Assembly: GCA_035762175.1 (NCBI GenBank)
Contig: DASTPP010000146.1
Coordinates: 1-64,000, forward strand
From: DASTPP01 sp035762175
GTDB lineage: Bacteria > Myxococcota_A > Polyangia > Polyangiales > Polyangiaceae
Direction of reading: 5' to 3'
Length of the DNA stretch: 64,000 nucleotides
Shown here: positions 17,152 to 25,884 of the stretch, piece after piece
Layout: each line of letters starts with the position of its first letter
How positions within the stretch are numbered: the stretch's first letter is position 1
Position numbers and translations under genes: made by a program
The notes under the pieces: generated by a model
The model's input: the letters and a program-made list of their open reading frames with translations, nothing else
The model's database searches: none
Told to the model about the DNA's origin: nothing

Positions 17152-20100
17152 TCAGCGCGGCCCGAGCGCGCCCCGCCGCAAGGCCCCGGCCCGGGCGAGC
17201 CACACGCTCGCGCCCGCCCGGCCGAGGCACGCCTCGGCCCGGTCGAGGTTCGCCCGCGCCCGCTCGACCGCCCCACTCTCGGCCCAGGACTCGGCGAGCT
17301 CGAGGTGCGCGAGCCCGTCTTGCAGGACGTTGTCGGTGGCGGTGGCGAGCCGGGCGGCGAGGCCGAGGTGCTCGCGCGCGGCCTCGCCCCCGAGGGCGGC
17401 GGCGAGGGCGCGGCGGGCGACGATCTCGTCGAAGGGGTTCGAGAGCGCGGGGTCGGTCGCCCGGGCGAGCGCGGCCTCGGCGCTCGCCCGGGCCCCCGCG
17501 CGGTCGCCGCCCGCGAGCGCGGCGCGCGCCTCGTACGCGAGCAGCATGGTCAAATACCGGAACTCGCTCTCCTTCGCCGCCTCGATCGCCCGCCGCAGCG
17601 CCGGGCCCCGCTCGCCGCGCATCGCCTCGGCGCACCCGCGGTAGAGCTGCACGTGACAGCTCAGCCAGCGGTCGGACGGCAGGCGCGTCTCCATGCGCTC
17701 GGCGGTCGTCACGAGCTCGCCCGCGGCCTCGACCTCGCCGCGCTCGAAGTAGTAGGGGGCCATGAAGACGATGGCGTTGCGCTCGGGCAGGCGCGGGTTG
17801 CCGAGGCGCGAGGCGCGCTCGGCGAACGCGGCCGAGAGGCGCCGGAAGGCGGGCCCGTCGCCGGCGAAGGCGGCGCGCCCGAGCTCGGCGAGCACGTGGA
17901 AGAGCCCGATCTCGGGCAGGCCGTAGCGCGCCGCGACCTCGGCGCCCGCCTCGCGCGCCTCGGCGTCGATGGGATCGCCCCGCAGCGCGAGCATGACGTT
18001 GTAGACGTAGGTCGAGATGCCGAGCCCCCAGGCGACCGGGCGGGGCAGCTCGCCCGCCTGCCGCTTGAGCGAGAGCAGCCACTCGACCGCCGCCCGCTGG
18101 GCGCCGAGCACCGCCCCCGAGCGCCCCCGGTGCACCGACATCGCCGCGCGCGCCGTCGCGCTCGCCGCCCGGAAGGGCGACTCGGTCGGCTGCTCGGCCT
18201 CGACGCGCGCGAGCAGCGCGGCCGCCTCGTCGAGCTGGCCGAGGATGCTCTGCACGATGCACTGGTACATGCGATACTCTTCGATCTTGACGTAGGTCTC
18301 GCGGGGGCTCAGCTCGTCGGCGCCGGGGGCGACGCGGTAGAGGGCGGCGAGCCGCTCGCCCCAGCCCGTCGGGCCGCCCGCGCGCGCCGCCTCGATCGCG
18401 GCGAAGGCCTCGCGCCTGCCCCGCTCGGCCAGCCCCGAGGCGTCCCAGGCGCCGAGCAGCCGCTTGGCGTAGCGGATGCACGTCGGCGGGTCGCTCGTGT
18501 ACCCCGACTCGACGAGCTCGGCCCAGAGCGCGGGCAAGAGGCGCGCGCGGCCCGGGTAGCCCGCGCGCGCCTCGAGCAGCTCGGCCGCCTCGGCGATCAA
18601 GAGCGTGCCGTCGAGCAGCGCCCTCGCCGCGCGCGCCCGCCGGCCGGCGAGCACCAGCGGCGCGATGGCGCGCCAGGGCTCGTCCGAGCGGGCGAAGTGG
18701 TAGCCGACGGCCCGGGCGGCGTCGTCGCCGCCGGCCTCGAGCGCCTCGGCGATGCGGCGGTGGTGGGCGGCGCGCTCGCCCGGCGGCGTGTCGTCGTAGA
18801 GCGCGCGCTGCAGCGTGTCGTGCGCGAAGGCGTAGCGGCCCCGGGCGTACGCGAGAAAGTGCCGCCCGCGCGCCTCGTCGAGCGCGGCGAAGAGCTCGGC
18901 CTCGGGCAGGCCCGCCACCGCCCGCACCAGCGGCAGCTCGAGCTGCGCGCCGATCGGCGCGAGGCGGCGCAAGAAGTCGAGCAGCGGGGGCGGCAGCGCC
19001 GAGGCGCGCGCGCGCACCGCGCCCTCGACCGTGGCCGGCAGGGGCAGCGCGGCGAGGTCGCCGGCCGCCTGCCAGCGGCCGGCGACCAGGCAGAGCGCGT
19101 CGCGCTCGATGAGCAGGCGCAGGCACTCGATGGCGAAGAAGGCGTTGCCCTCGGTCACCGCGCAGAGCCGGTCGATGAGCTCGGGCGGCACCGAGAGGCC
19201 CCCGAGCGCCTCGCCCACCAGCTCGCCGAGCCGCTCGCGCCCGAGCGGGGCGAGCGCCAGCCGGTCGGCCAGGCCCTCGTCGAAGGTCTGGTGCAAGAGG
19301 CTCGTGCGGCTGACCTCGTCGGCCCGGAAGGCGCCGACCACCAGGCCGCGCGTGCGGTCGAGCGCGCGCACCACCACGTTCAGGTGCTCGAGCGTGGCGG
19401 CGTCGGCCCAGTGCAGATCTTCGAACGCCAGCACGAAGGCCCGCTCGCGCCCGAGCGCGCGCAGCCACGCGACGAGCGCGTCGAGCGCCGAGCCCGGGGC
19501 GCCGGCCGCCGGCGCGCCCGCCCCCTCGTCGTCGCGGCGCAGCAGCCCCTGCAGCGCCGCGCGGTGCGGGTCGAGCCGCGGCGCGGGCGTCGCCGCCGCC
19601 AGCGCCCGCAGCGCCTGCGCCAGCGGGGCGAGCGGCGCGAGCCCCTCGGACCGGCACTGGCCCGTCGCGAAGGGCAGCTCGTGCGCGCGCGCCCGCAGCT
19701 CGAACTCGTGCAAGAGGTGCGACTTGCCGGCGCCCGCCGGCGCCGTCACGAAGAGCGCGCGCGATCGGCCCGCCATCGCCTCGTCGAGGCGGGCGCCGAG
19801 GCGCGCCACCTCGGCCTCGCGCCCGACGGCCCGGGGCAGCCGCAGGTAGCTCGCCCGCGCCGCGGGCGGCGCCGCGGGCGGCGGCCGCCCCGACGCCTCG
19901 GCCAGCGCCGCGAGCAGCTCGGGGGCGTCGAGGAAGCGGTCGGCCGGCCGCTTGGCGAGCAACCGCAGCAGGATGCGCTCGAGCGGCGCCCCGACCGGGG
20001 CGAAGCGCGAGGGCGGCGGCGGCTCGGCCAAGAGGTGCGCGTCGAGCAGGTGCGCCGCCGACCGGCCCGCGAAGGGCAGCCGCCCCGCCGCCACGTAGTA

Positions 20101-20790
20101 GCCCAGCACCCCCAGCGCGTAGAGGTCGGCCCGCCCGTCGATCGGCTCGCCCCGCTGCCACTCGGGCGCCAGGTACGAGGGCGTGCCCATCACCGCCCCC
20201 GCGGGCCGGGCGCCGAGCGGGTGCATGAGGCCGAAGTCGAGCAGCTTGAGCGACCCCTCGGCCGTCACCATCACGTTGCCGGCCTTGACGTCGCAGTGCA
20301 CGAACGCGCGGGCGTGAATGAACGCCAGCACCTCGGCGAGCCGCGCCAGCACCTCGTACGCCCGCGCCGCGCCCGCCGGGCGCCCCCCCACCTCGTCGTC
20401 GAGGCGGCGGCCGCGCACCCGCTCCATCACCAGGTAGCGGTGCCCGCCCTCGAGCACGCCCGCGTCGAACACCTTGACCGTGCCCGGGTGCTCGAGCCGC
20501 CGCATGGCGAAGAACTCGCGCCGCAAGAGCAGCGCCGCCCGCCCCGCGTCCTCGCCCCCGCCCGCCCGGCGCCAAAGCTCTTTGAGCGCCACCTCGCCCC
20601 CCTCGTCGAGGTCGCGCGCCAGCCACACCCGCCCCGCGCCCCCCTCGCCCAGCGGCCGCTCGACCCGGTAGCGCCCCGCCACCACGTACCCCGGCCCGAT
20701 CGGCGAGGGCGTCGCGGGCGCCTCGTCGGGCTCGGGGGCCTCGGCGCCGCGGCCGGGCACTTCGAGGGTGGGCTCGGTGGTCTCGTCCAT
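17152..20790 (-). CDS. Ser/Thr protein kinase fused to AAA ATPase and TPR-like region
   Basis: 1212 residues. The kinase domain spans roughly 38-300, with the Gly loop GEGGAGRVW, Lys 70 in VALKEL, catalytic HCDVKAGNVMV, DFG as LLDFGLMHP and APE as YLAPEWQ. An AAA_16/ORC-like ATPase follows from about 320 (VGREAEVARLGARL; Walker A TAPAGAGKSHLL; Walker B-like FVLAFEDLHWADAATLE). The last 600 residues are helical repeats with TPR character. This is the myxobacterial equivalent of the PknK-type kinases: cytoplasmic sensors in which the AAA/TPR part receives a signal. The next gene upstream on the same strand (40-bp gap) encodes an FHA phosphothreonine-binding protein, likely a substrate or partner. 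Confidence 0.93.
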   Translation of the reverse strand: MDETTEPTLEVPGRGAEAPEPDEAPATPSPIGPGYVVAGRYRVERPLGEGGAGRVWLARDLDEGGEVALKELWRRAGGGEDAGRAALLLRREFFAMRRLEHPGTVKVFDAGVLEGGHRYLVMERVRGRRLDDEVGGRPAGAARAYEVLARLAEVLAFIHARAFVHCDVKAGNVMVTAEGSLKLLDFGLMHPLGARPAGAVMGTPSYLAPEWQRGEPIDGRADLYALGVLGYYVAAGRLPFAGRSAAHLLDAHLLAEPPPPSRFAPVGAPLERILLRLLAKRPADRFLDAPELLAALAEASGRPPPAAPPAARASYLRLPRAVGREAEVARLGARLDEAMAGRSRALFVTAPAGAGKSHLLHEFELRARAHELPFATGQCRSEGLAPLAPLAQALRALAAATPAPRLDPHRAALQGLLRRDDEGAGAPAAGAPGSALDALVAWLRALGRERAFVLAFEDLHWADAATLEHLNVVVRALDRTRGLVVGAFRADEVSRTSLLHQTFDEGLADRLALAPLGRERLGELVGEALGGLSVPPELIDRLCAVTEGNAFFAIECLRLLIERDALCLVAGRWQAAGDLAALPLPATVEGAVRARASALPPPLLDFLRRLAPIGAQLELPLVRAVAGLPEAELFAALDEARGRHFLAYARGRYAFAHDTLQRALYDDTPPGERAAHHRRIAEALEAGGDDAARAVGYHFARSDEPWRAIAPLVLAGRRARAARALLDGTLLIAEAAELLEARAGYPGRARLLPALWAELVESGYTSDPPTCIRYAKRLLGAWDASGLAERGRREAFAAIEAARAGGPTGWGERLAALYRVAPGADELSPRETYVKIEEYRMYQCIVQSILGQLDEAAALLARVEAEQPTESPFRAASATARAAMSVHRGRSGAVLGAQRAAVEWLLSLKRQAGELPRPVAWGLGISTYVYNVMLALRGDPIDAEAREAGAEVAARYGLPEIGLFHVLAELGRAAFAGDGPAFRRLSAAFAERASRLGNPRLPERNAIVFMAPYYFERGEVEAAGELVTTAERMETRLPSDRWLSCHVQLYRGCAEAMRGERGPALRRAIEAAKESEFRYLTMLLAYEARAALAGGDRAGARASAEAALARATDPALSNPFDEIVARRALAAALGGEAAREHLGLAARLATATDNVLQDGLAHLELAESWAESGAVERARANLDRAEACLGRAGASVWLARAGALRRGALGPR

Positions 20791-20830
20791 GCGAGGCGCA
20801 GGGCGGCCGGCGGCCCCCTGGCCGGCCCTG

Positions 20831-21352
20831 TCAGGGCGCGGGGGAAAGCTGGTTCAGGGCGCGGTAGAGCCCCGGGGGGGTCAAGAACAAGAAGTGATAA
20901 TGCCCGAACGTGACGTAGGCCCCGTCGGGCACCGGCGCCGGCGCCTTCGGCTCGAGGCGGCGGCCGTCGACGAAGGTGCCGTTGGTCGAGCCGGCGTCGG
21001 TCAACGAGTACGCGCGCGGCTCGCCCGCCCACGTAAAGTACGCGTGAAACTTCGAGAGGCGCGCGTACGGAAAGGACAGGTCCGACGCGCGCGTCCGGCC
21101 CACGCTGATCTGCCCCTGAAAGGCGCCCGCCGGCCCCTTGCGCACGGGCGTCACGAGCAGGTCGGGCCGCAGGGCGAGCTCGAGCGCCATCTCGAGGCGC
21201 GAGGGCGCCCCGCCGCCGAGCCGCGTGCGAAACTCGCGCTCGTCGCCGCCGCCGAGCGGCTCGGCATGCAAGAGCACCGGGTCGGCATGAAGGGCGAGGA
21301 ACCTCTCGAGACTCGTCCGCCCATCGCCGACCAGATCGCCCAACCTCTTCAT
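20831..21352 (-). CDS. FHA-domain protein, likely partner of the adjacent kinase
   Basis: 173 residues. The C-terminal 85 residues are an FHA domain: ISVGRTRASDLSF, LSKFHAYFTW, SLTDAGSTNGTFVDG and AYVTFGHYHF match the conserved GR, SxxH and GSTNGT blocks that bind phosphothreonine. The N-terminal 80 residues (beginning MKRLGDLVGDGRTSLERFLA) have no recognised family. It lies just upstream of, and on the same strand as, the large Ser/Thr kinase, so both are probably transcribed together and the FHA domain probably recognises the phosphorylated kinase or its target. Start ATG 21352. Confidence 0.88.
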   Translation of the reverse strand: MKRLGDLVGDGRTSLERFLALHADPVLLHAEPLGGGDEREFRTRLGGGAPSRLEMALELALRPDLLVTPVRKGPAGAFQGQISVGRTRASDLSFPYARLSKFHAYFTWAGEPRAYSLTDAGSTNGTFVDGRRLEPKAPAPVPDGAYVTFGHYHFLFLTPPGLYRALNQLSPAP

Positions 21353-21785
21353 CGCGCGGGCCCATCGTACCCTCGGCGCGGCTGGCGCGACACCCGGCCC
21401 CGATCGGGCGCCGGCCGCGGCCCGGGCGTCGTCCGTCGAGCGGCGCGGGCTGGGACGCCATTTCGGCTGGCTTAGCGCACCCGCGACGATGACGCGCGGC
21501 GGCGACCGCCCGGCCGGGGCTGCTTCTTTTTTCGCGCGTCTCCGGCTTTTGCCCTATGATTTACGCCGCCCCGAGGGGGTGACGCGAGCCTCGGGGCCCG
21601 GCGCGGCAGGGCCGGCCCCGCTCGCCGTCCCGAGGCCGCCGCGCGACGCGAGCAGCGCCCGGCCCCCGCCCCGGGGGCGCCCGACGACCGAACCATGGCC
21701 GACCCCCTAGCCCCCGGCTGCAGCCGCCCCGCCCGCCGCCCGGAGCCGCGCGGGGCCGCCCTCGCCGCGGGGGGGCGCGACGCGC
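21353..21785. other. Divergent intergenic region, no gene seen
   Basis: 433 bases between the FHA gene (minus) and the URC4 gene (plus). The segment 21520-21570 contains a TCTTTTTTCG run and a TTTTGCCCTATGATTTACGC stretch that is clearly less GC-rich, so promoters probably lie here. No convincing coding frame. Confidence 0.5.
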
Positions 21786-23042
21786 ATGCGTGAGGCCGGC
21801 GCCCCCGCCGACGTCCCCGCCGCCCTCGCCTTTTTGCGCACGCCCGCCGCCGTGCGCGAGCGCTGCGGCCGGCTGTTCGCGCTCGGGCTCGCGGGGGGGC
21901 TGCCCTCGTTCGAGGTGCGCCCCGCCGAGCTCGATCGGGTCGCCGAGTACGTCGCGCGCGTGACGCGCGAGCGCTTTCCCGCCCTCGCGGCGCGCGCGCA
22001 CGGCCGCTTCGGCCACTTCGACGCCGGCGGCGTCGGCCGCGCCGCCGAGCTCGACGCCCGGCTCGCCGGCCTGCCGCCCGACGAGCGCGCGCGCACCAAG
22101 CTCGATCTCGTCGTGCCGAGCGTGCTGCTCGACGCGGGCGCCGGGCCCGCCTGGGCCTACCGCGAGCGCGAGTCGGGCGCGTCCTTCGCCCGCAGCGAGG
22201 GGCTCGCCGTCGCCACCTACCGCATGTTCCTCGCTGGCGCCTTCTCGTCCGACCCCGCGCGCGCGCCCCTGCGCGCCGACGGCGCCGCCCTCGCGGCCTT
22301 CGACGACGGCGCCCTCGCCCGCGGCCTGCAAGTCGACGCGAGCAACCCCCTCGTCGGCCTCGGGGGCCGCCTCGCCTCGCTGCGCGGCCTCGGCCGCGCC
22401 CTCGCCGCCCGCCCCGACCTCTTCGGCGAGCGGCCCCGCATCGGCGGCCTCTTCGACGCGCTCCGGGCCCGGGCCGAGGCCGGGCGCGTGCGCGCCGGGG
22501 CCCTGCTCGCCCTGGTGCTCGAGGGCCTCGCGGGCGCCTGGCCCGCGGGCGCGGCCCTCGGCGGCCAGGGCCTCGGCGACGTCTGGCCGCACCCCGCGCT
22601 CGGCCCCCCGGGCCCCCGCGGCGAGCACCTCGTGCCCTTCCACAAGCTCGCGCAGTGGCTCGTCTACTCGCTGGTCGAGCCGCTGCGCGAGGGGGGGCTC
22701 GAGGTGACGGGGTTGCACGAGCTCACCGCGCTCGCCGAGTACCGCAACGGCGGCCTGCTCGTCGACCTCGGCGCCCTCGTCCCGCGCGACCCCGACGAAG
22801 CCTTCGGCCGCGCCCACGCGCCCGGCTCGCCCCTCGTGGTCGAGTGGCGCGCGCTCACCGTCGCCCTGCTCGACCGCCTGGCCCCCCTCGTGCGCGCCCG
22901 CCTCGGCGCGACCGGGGCCTCGAGCCCCCTCGCCGGCGTGCTCGAAGGGGGCACCTGGGCGGCCGGCCGGCGCGCGGCCGAAGAGCGCCGCCAGGGCGGC
23001 CACCCCCCCATCCGCATCGAGAGCGACGGCGCGGTATTCTGA
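21786..23042 (+). CDS. URC4/Urg3 family protein (DUF1688), uracil catabolism
   Basis: 418 residues recognised as DUF1688: LVVPSVLLDAGAGPAWAY, EGLAVATYRMFLAGAFSSD, VDASNPLVGLGGRLASLRGL, VPFHKLAQWLVYSLVEPL and the characteristic end GGHPPIRIESDGAVF. The family contains yeast Urc4/Urg3, required in the URC pathway that degrades uracil through UMP. The biochemical step it performs is not established. It is followed 29 bp downstream by upp, whose product converts uracil to UMP, the entry step of that pathway. This supports a bacterial URC-type route. The GTP-cyclohydrolase-like Urc1 is not in the window. Start ATG 21786. Confidence 0.92.
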   Translation: MREAGAPADVPAALAFLRTPAAVRERCGRLFALGLAGGLPSFEVRPAELDRVAEYVARVTRERFPALAARAHGRFGHFDAGGVGRAAELDARLAGLPPDERARTKLDLVVPSVLLDAGAGPAWAYRERESGASFARSEGLAVATYRMFLAGAFSSDPARAPLRADGAALAAFDDGALARGLQVDASNPLVGLGGRLASLRGLGRALAARPDLFGERPRIGGLFDALRARAEAGRVRAGALLALVLEGLAGAWPAGAALGGQGLGDVWPHPALGPPGPRGEHLVPFHKLAQWLVYSLVEPLREGGLEVTGLHELTALAEYRNGGLLVDLGALVPRDPDEAFGRAHAPGSPLVVEWRALTVALLDRLAPLVRARLGATGASSPLAGVLEGGTWAAGRRAAEERRQGGHPPIRIESDGAVF

Positions 23043-23071
23043 CGCCGGGCCCCGCCACGAGAACGACCGAC

Positions 23072-23704
23072 ATGACCACCAATTTGACCGTCGTCGACCA
23101 CCCCCTCGTCAAGCACAAGCTCACCCTGATGCGACGCGCCGGGACGAGCACCGCCAACTTTCGCGCCCTCTTGCGCGAGATCTCGATGCTGCTCGCCTAC
23201 GAGGCGACGCGCGAGCTCAAGCTCAAAGACGAGCCCATCGCCACGCCCCTCGCCGACATCGAGGCGCCGATGCTCGACGGCAAGAAGCTCGTTCTCATCG
23301 CCATCTTGCGCGCCGGTCAGGGCATCGTCGACGGCATGCTGCAGATCATGCCCTCGGCCCGCGTCGGCCACGTCGGCATCTACCGCGACCCGCAGACCCT
23401 GCAGCCCGTCGAGTACTTCTTCAAAGTGCCCGCCAGCCTCGAGGACCGCGACGTCTTGCTCTGCGACCCCATGCTCGCCACGGGCAACTCGGCCGTCGCC
23501 GCGGTCGAGCGCATCAAGAAGAGCAACCCCGCCTCGCTGCGCTTCGTCTGCCTGCTCGCCTGCCCCGAGGGCCTCGCCACCTTTCACGGGCGCCACCCCG
23601 ACGTGCCCGTCATCACCGCCTCGGTCGACCAGCGGCTCAACGATCACGGCTACATCGTGCCCGGCCTCGGCGACGCCGGCGATCGGCTCTTCGGCACCAA
23701 GTAG
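23072..23704 (+). CDS. upp: Uracil phosphoribosyltransferase
   Basis: 210 residues, the full normal length of Upp. The N-terminus VVDHPLVKHKLTLMRR, the RAGQGIVDGML segment, the PRPP-binding CDPMLATGNSAVAAVERIK and the C-terminal uracil-binding DQRLNDHGYIVPGLGDAGDR are all present. The enzyme makes UMP from uracil and PRPP in the cytoplasm. It is downstream of the URC4 gene in a likely two-gene operon, so besides salvage it may feed uracil into URC-type catabolism. Start ATG 23072. Confidence 0.97.
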   Translation: MTTNLTVVDHPLVKHKLTLMRRAGTSTANFRALLREISMLLAYEATRELKLKDEPIATPLADIEAPMLDGKKLVLIAILRAGQGIVDGMLQIMPSARVGHVGIYRDPQTLQPVEYFFKVPASLEDRDVLLCDPMLATGNSAVAAVERIKKSNPASLRFVCLLACPEGLATFHGRHPDVPVITASVDQRLNDHGYIVPGLGDAGDRLFGTK

Positions 23705-23965
23705 GGCGACCCCGGCGCGGGGGGCTCGACCGGGCGCGTCCATCGGGCGTCCGAGGGGTGACGCGCGGTCGCGGGTCTCGACCGCGAGGTCAGCCGCAGC
23801 CCGCCCGGCGCCCGGGGGCCCGTCGAAGGGCCGGGCCGCAGGTCGATGCAGCGTTCGTGCCAGGCTGCCCGGCCCCCCCAAGCCCTGGCGGGGCGGCGCA
23901 CGAAGGTGATCGAGCGGCGGCGTTAGGGCTAGGCCTCGGCGAAGAGTTCGATAAGCTACCCGCCC

Positions 23966-24682
23966 ATGCTCCAGCGAGGAGAGCTCTTTGCCGGACGCTA
24001 CATGGCGGGCGAGCCCGCGCCGCTCGCCCCCGGGCATGGTCGCGCCGAGCTCGAGGCGACCACCCCGGCCGCCACCCCCGCGCCCAGCGCGAAGGCAGGC
24101 AAGAAGGCCGGGGCTGCGCCGCTGCCCACGACGCTCGTGGCCGAGCGGCTGCTCCGGCAGTCGACCACCCCCGACTTCGGCGGCTCGAGCCGCTTCGTGC
24201 GCTCGCGGCGCAACCACAGCAAGCAGCGCATGCTGCGCGGCGTGTGGGGCGCGGCCGGCTTCGTCACCGGCAGCGCCCTCACCGCGCTCGTCTTGCACGG
24301 CGGCGCGCAGCCGCCGGCCCGCCTCGAGTCCGCCGCCGCCCTCTCGCCGGGCGCCGCCGCTCTCGAGCCCCTCGACGCCCCGCCCGCCGCCCCTGCGCCC
24401 GTAGCGCCGCCCGCGCCCGCCGCGGCCGACGCCGCGCCCCGCGCCGACGCCGCCCCGCAGGCCGCGGCCGCTCCGCCCGCCGACTCGGCGAAGCCGCCCG
24501 CCGCGCCCCCCGCGAACGCCGCGCCCACGCCCGCCGCCCCGAAGGTGGTTCGGGCCCCGGCGCCGAAGCGGCCCGCCGGGCCCTTGGCCTCGGCCCGCCC
24601 CGAAGCGCTGAGCGGGGGCCCCGGCCTGGCGAGCGGCGCGGGCACGCCGGCCGAGGCGCTCGACATCGAGCTCAGCCGCTAG
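23966..24682 (+). CDS. Ala/Pro-rich single-pass membrane protein with kinase-like N-terminus
   Basis: 238 residues. The first twelve (MLQRGELFAGRY) closely resemble the start of myxobacterial Ser/Thr kinases (GELFAGRYRIE...), but no Gly loop, catalytic loop or any other kinase motif follows. Instead a short linker leads to SRFVRSRRNHSKQRMLRGVW and a membrane segment (GAAGFVTGSALTALVLHG), then 120 residues of Ala/Pro repeats ending GTPAEALDIELSR. The layout equals a kinase with its catalytic domain deleted, leaving N-cap, juxtamembrane region, TM and extracytoplasmic tail. This is a hypothesis; it may be an independent membrane protein. Start ATG 23966. Confidence 0.55.
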   Translation: MLQRGELFAGRYMAGEPAPLAPGHGRAELEATTPAATPAPSAKAGKKAGAAPLPTTLVAERLLRQSTTPDFGGSSRFVRSRRNHSKQRMLRGVWGAAGFVTGSALTALVLHGGAQPPARLESAAALSPGAAALEPLDAPPAAPAPVAPPAPAAADAAPRADAAPQAAAAPPADSAKPPAAPPANAAPTPAAPKVVRAPAPKRPAGPLASARPEALSGGPGLASGAGTPAEALDIELSR

Positions 24683-24807
24683 GCTCTGCGCCTCGTCGAG
24701 CTCGCGCAGAAGGCGGCGAGGGCGGCGGCGAGATCGTGGCGGCCGGGCTCGGCGCAGAGCAAACGCCACCGCTCGCGGAGCGCGTCGAGCTCGCCGCCGG
24801 CCATCAT
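24679..24807 (-). CDS. Possible 42-residue small protein
   Basis: A short frame MMAGGELDALRERWRLLCAEP ... DLAAALAAFCASSTRRRA has a natural helical composition, unlike the Arg-rich sequence upstream of it in the same frame. It ends four bases inside the stop of the converging membrane protein. No family and no clear ribosome binding site, so it may be chance. Confidence 0.25.
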   Translation of the reverse strand: MMAGGELDALRERWRLLCAEPGRHDLAAALAAFCASSTRRRA

Positions 24808-24953
24808 GCTCGGCAGGGTGCGACGCCTGTCGCGCTCCGTACCTCGCGCGGCTCGCTCTGCTATCGCAACGGCCACGCCGTCGCGCGGGGCGCGCCTTCG
24901 ACCGCCCGTGCCGGCCCTTGCGAGCGGGGCGCGCGCCCCATCGCGGCGGCCCT

Positions 24954-25259
24954 TCAGGGCGCGCGCGTGCGCGCCGCGACCGTGCACCGGTAGCGCCGGG
25001 CTTCGCGCGCCTCGAGCGCGAGGGCGACGGCGCGCGATAGCTGATCGAGCGCCTTGCGTGCCCCCGCGTGCGCGCTCTCATCGCGGAAGGTCACGTGCGC
25101 GAACGACGTGCCGGCGCCCTCGTCGACGAACACCGCGAATTCGACGAAACCGTCGTAGCCCGAGAGCGTCTCGACGATTCGCTCGTTGGCGACGGCCGCC
25201 ACCATCGGAAACCGCCGGGGCTCGATACCTTCGGTGACGAACACTTCGACGATGTGCAT
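24954..25259 (-). CDS. Small unknown protein, 101 residues
   Basis: A natural-looking soluble protein: MHIVEVFVTEGIEPRRFPMV, ANERIVETLSGYDGFVEFAVF, then FAHVTFRDESAHAGARKALDQL. The alternation of strands and helices could form a ferredoxin-like fold or a small sensor domain, but no family is recognised. Start ATG 25259, clear stop at 24954. Nothing adjacent suggests a role. Confidence 0.6.
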   Translation of the reverse strand: MHIVEVFVTEGIEPRRFPMVAAVANERIVETLSGYDGFVEFAVFVDEGAGTSFAHVTFRDESAHAGARKALDQLSRAVALALEAREARRYRCTVAARTRAP

Positions 25260-25515
25260 GGGGCTTGGGGCCTCACCTTACCCGCCGATAAGGCACGGTC
25301 CAGCGCGTCGGAGGCCACGGCCCGGGGGGGGGCGCCCCGGCGGCGCGCTTCGGGCGGGCCAAGCGCGCCGCCCCGGAGCCATCGCGCTTTGACCAGGTAA
25401 TCTTCGTCGAGGGGTCGTTCGAGGCCCCGGAACGAAGGCCCCGGCCCTCCCGGGCGTGCTCGCGAACCTCACAAGCCAAGAGCGAGGTTGCGTCGCCGAG
25501 GGGGGGACCTGCCTC

Positions 25516-25690
25516 TTGGCACAATCGATGGTGCCAACTGGGGTGGGCACCATGGCTTTTGGCACAGTCGATGTTGCCACCGAGGCATGTCGGCCCCCCC
25601 ACTTGGCACAGTCGATGTTGCCACCGAGGCATGTCGACATGCCCGTCTGGCACAACCGATGTTGCCACGGCGACCTGTCATGTCCCGGCG
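25516..25690. repeat. Four tandem 43-44 bp repeats with internal dyads
   Basis: Copies begin at 25516, 25559, 25603 and 25647 (periods 43, 44, 44). Each starts with a conserved block of about 21 bp (TTGGCACA..., ending TGTTGCCA; copy 1 TGGTGCCA) that is an imperfect dyad TGGCA...TGCCA. The second half varies more (CCGAGGCATGTC in copies 2 and 3). Copy 3 ends in the perfect 16-bp palindrome GGCATGTCGACATGCC at about 25629-25644. The rest of the 625-bp gap (25260-25884) holds no gene. The array lies 195 bp upstream of the start at 25885 and could be a regulatory array. Confidence 0.8.
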
Positions 25691-25884
25691 GGCCCGAGGC
25701 CCCGGCACAACGAGATCGCGACGGCCAGGGGCGATCCGCCGGGCCCGGGGGCGTCGTCGGGGGCCAGAAAAAAATCGACCGCCGAGGGTCGACGGCAAGC
25801 AACCGGCGGGAGCGCCTGGCCGAGGGGCACTTCGTAGCCGCTGCGTTGGAGCAGCCTACGGCCCCAAGAAAGGGGGTTCTGACC

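Noticed and set aside
17077..20913. 1278-residue plus-strand frame opposite the kinase
   Set aside because: Arg/Glu/Ala-rich shadow without motifs; the minus strand encodes a complete kinase-AAA-TPR protein.
25559..25625. Sigma-54 promoters (TGGCAC...TTGC) in the 44-bp repeats
   Set aside because: TGGCAC and TTGC are separated by 8 bases instead of the required 5, so the -24/-12 spacing is wrong.
25516..25690. CRISPR array
   Set aside because: Only four units, the variable parts are not unique spacers (copies 2 and 3 are nearly the same), the repeat block is itself variable and no cas gene is in the window.
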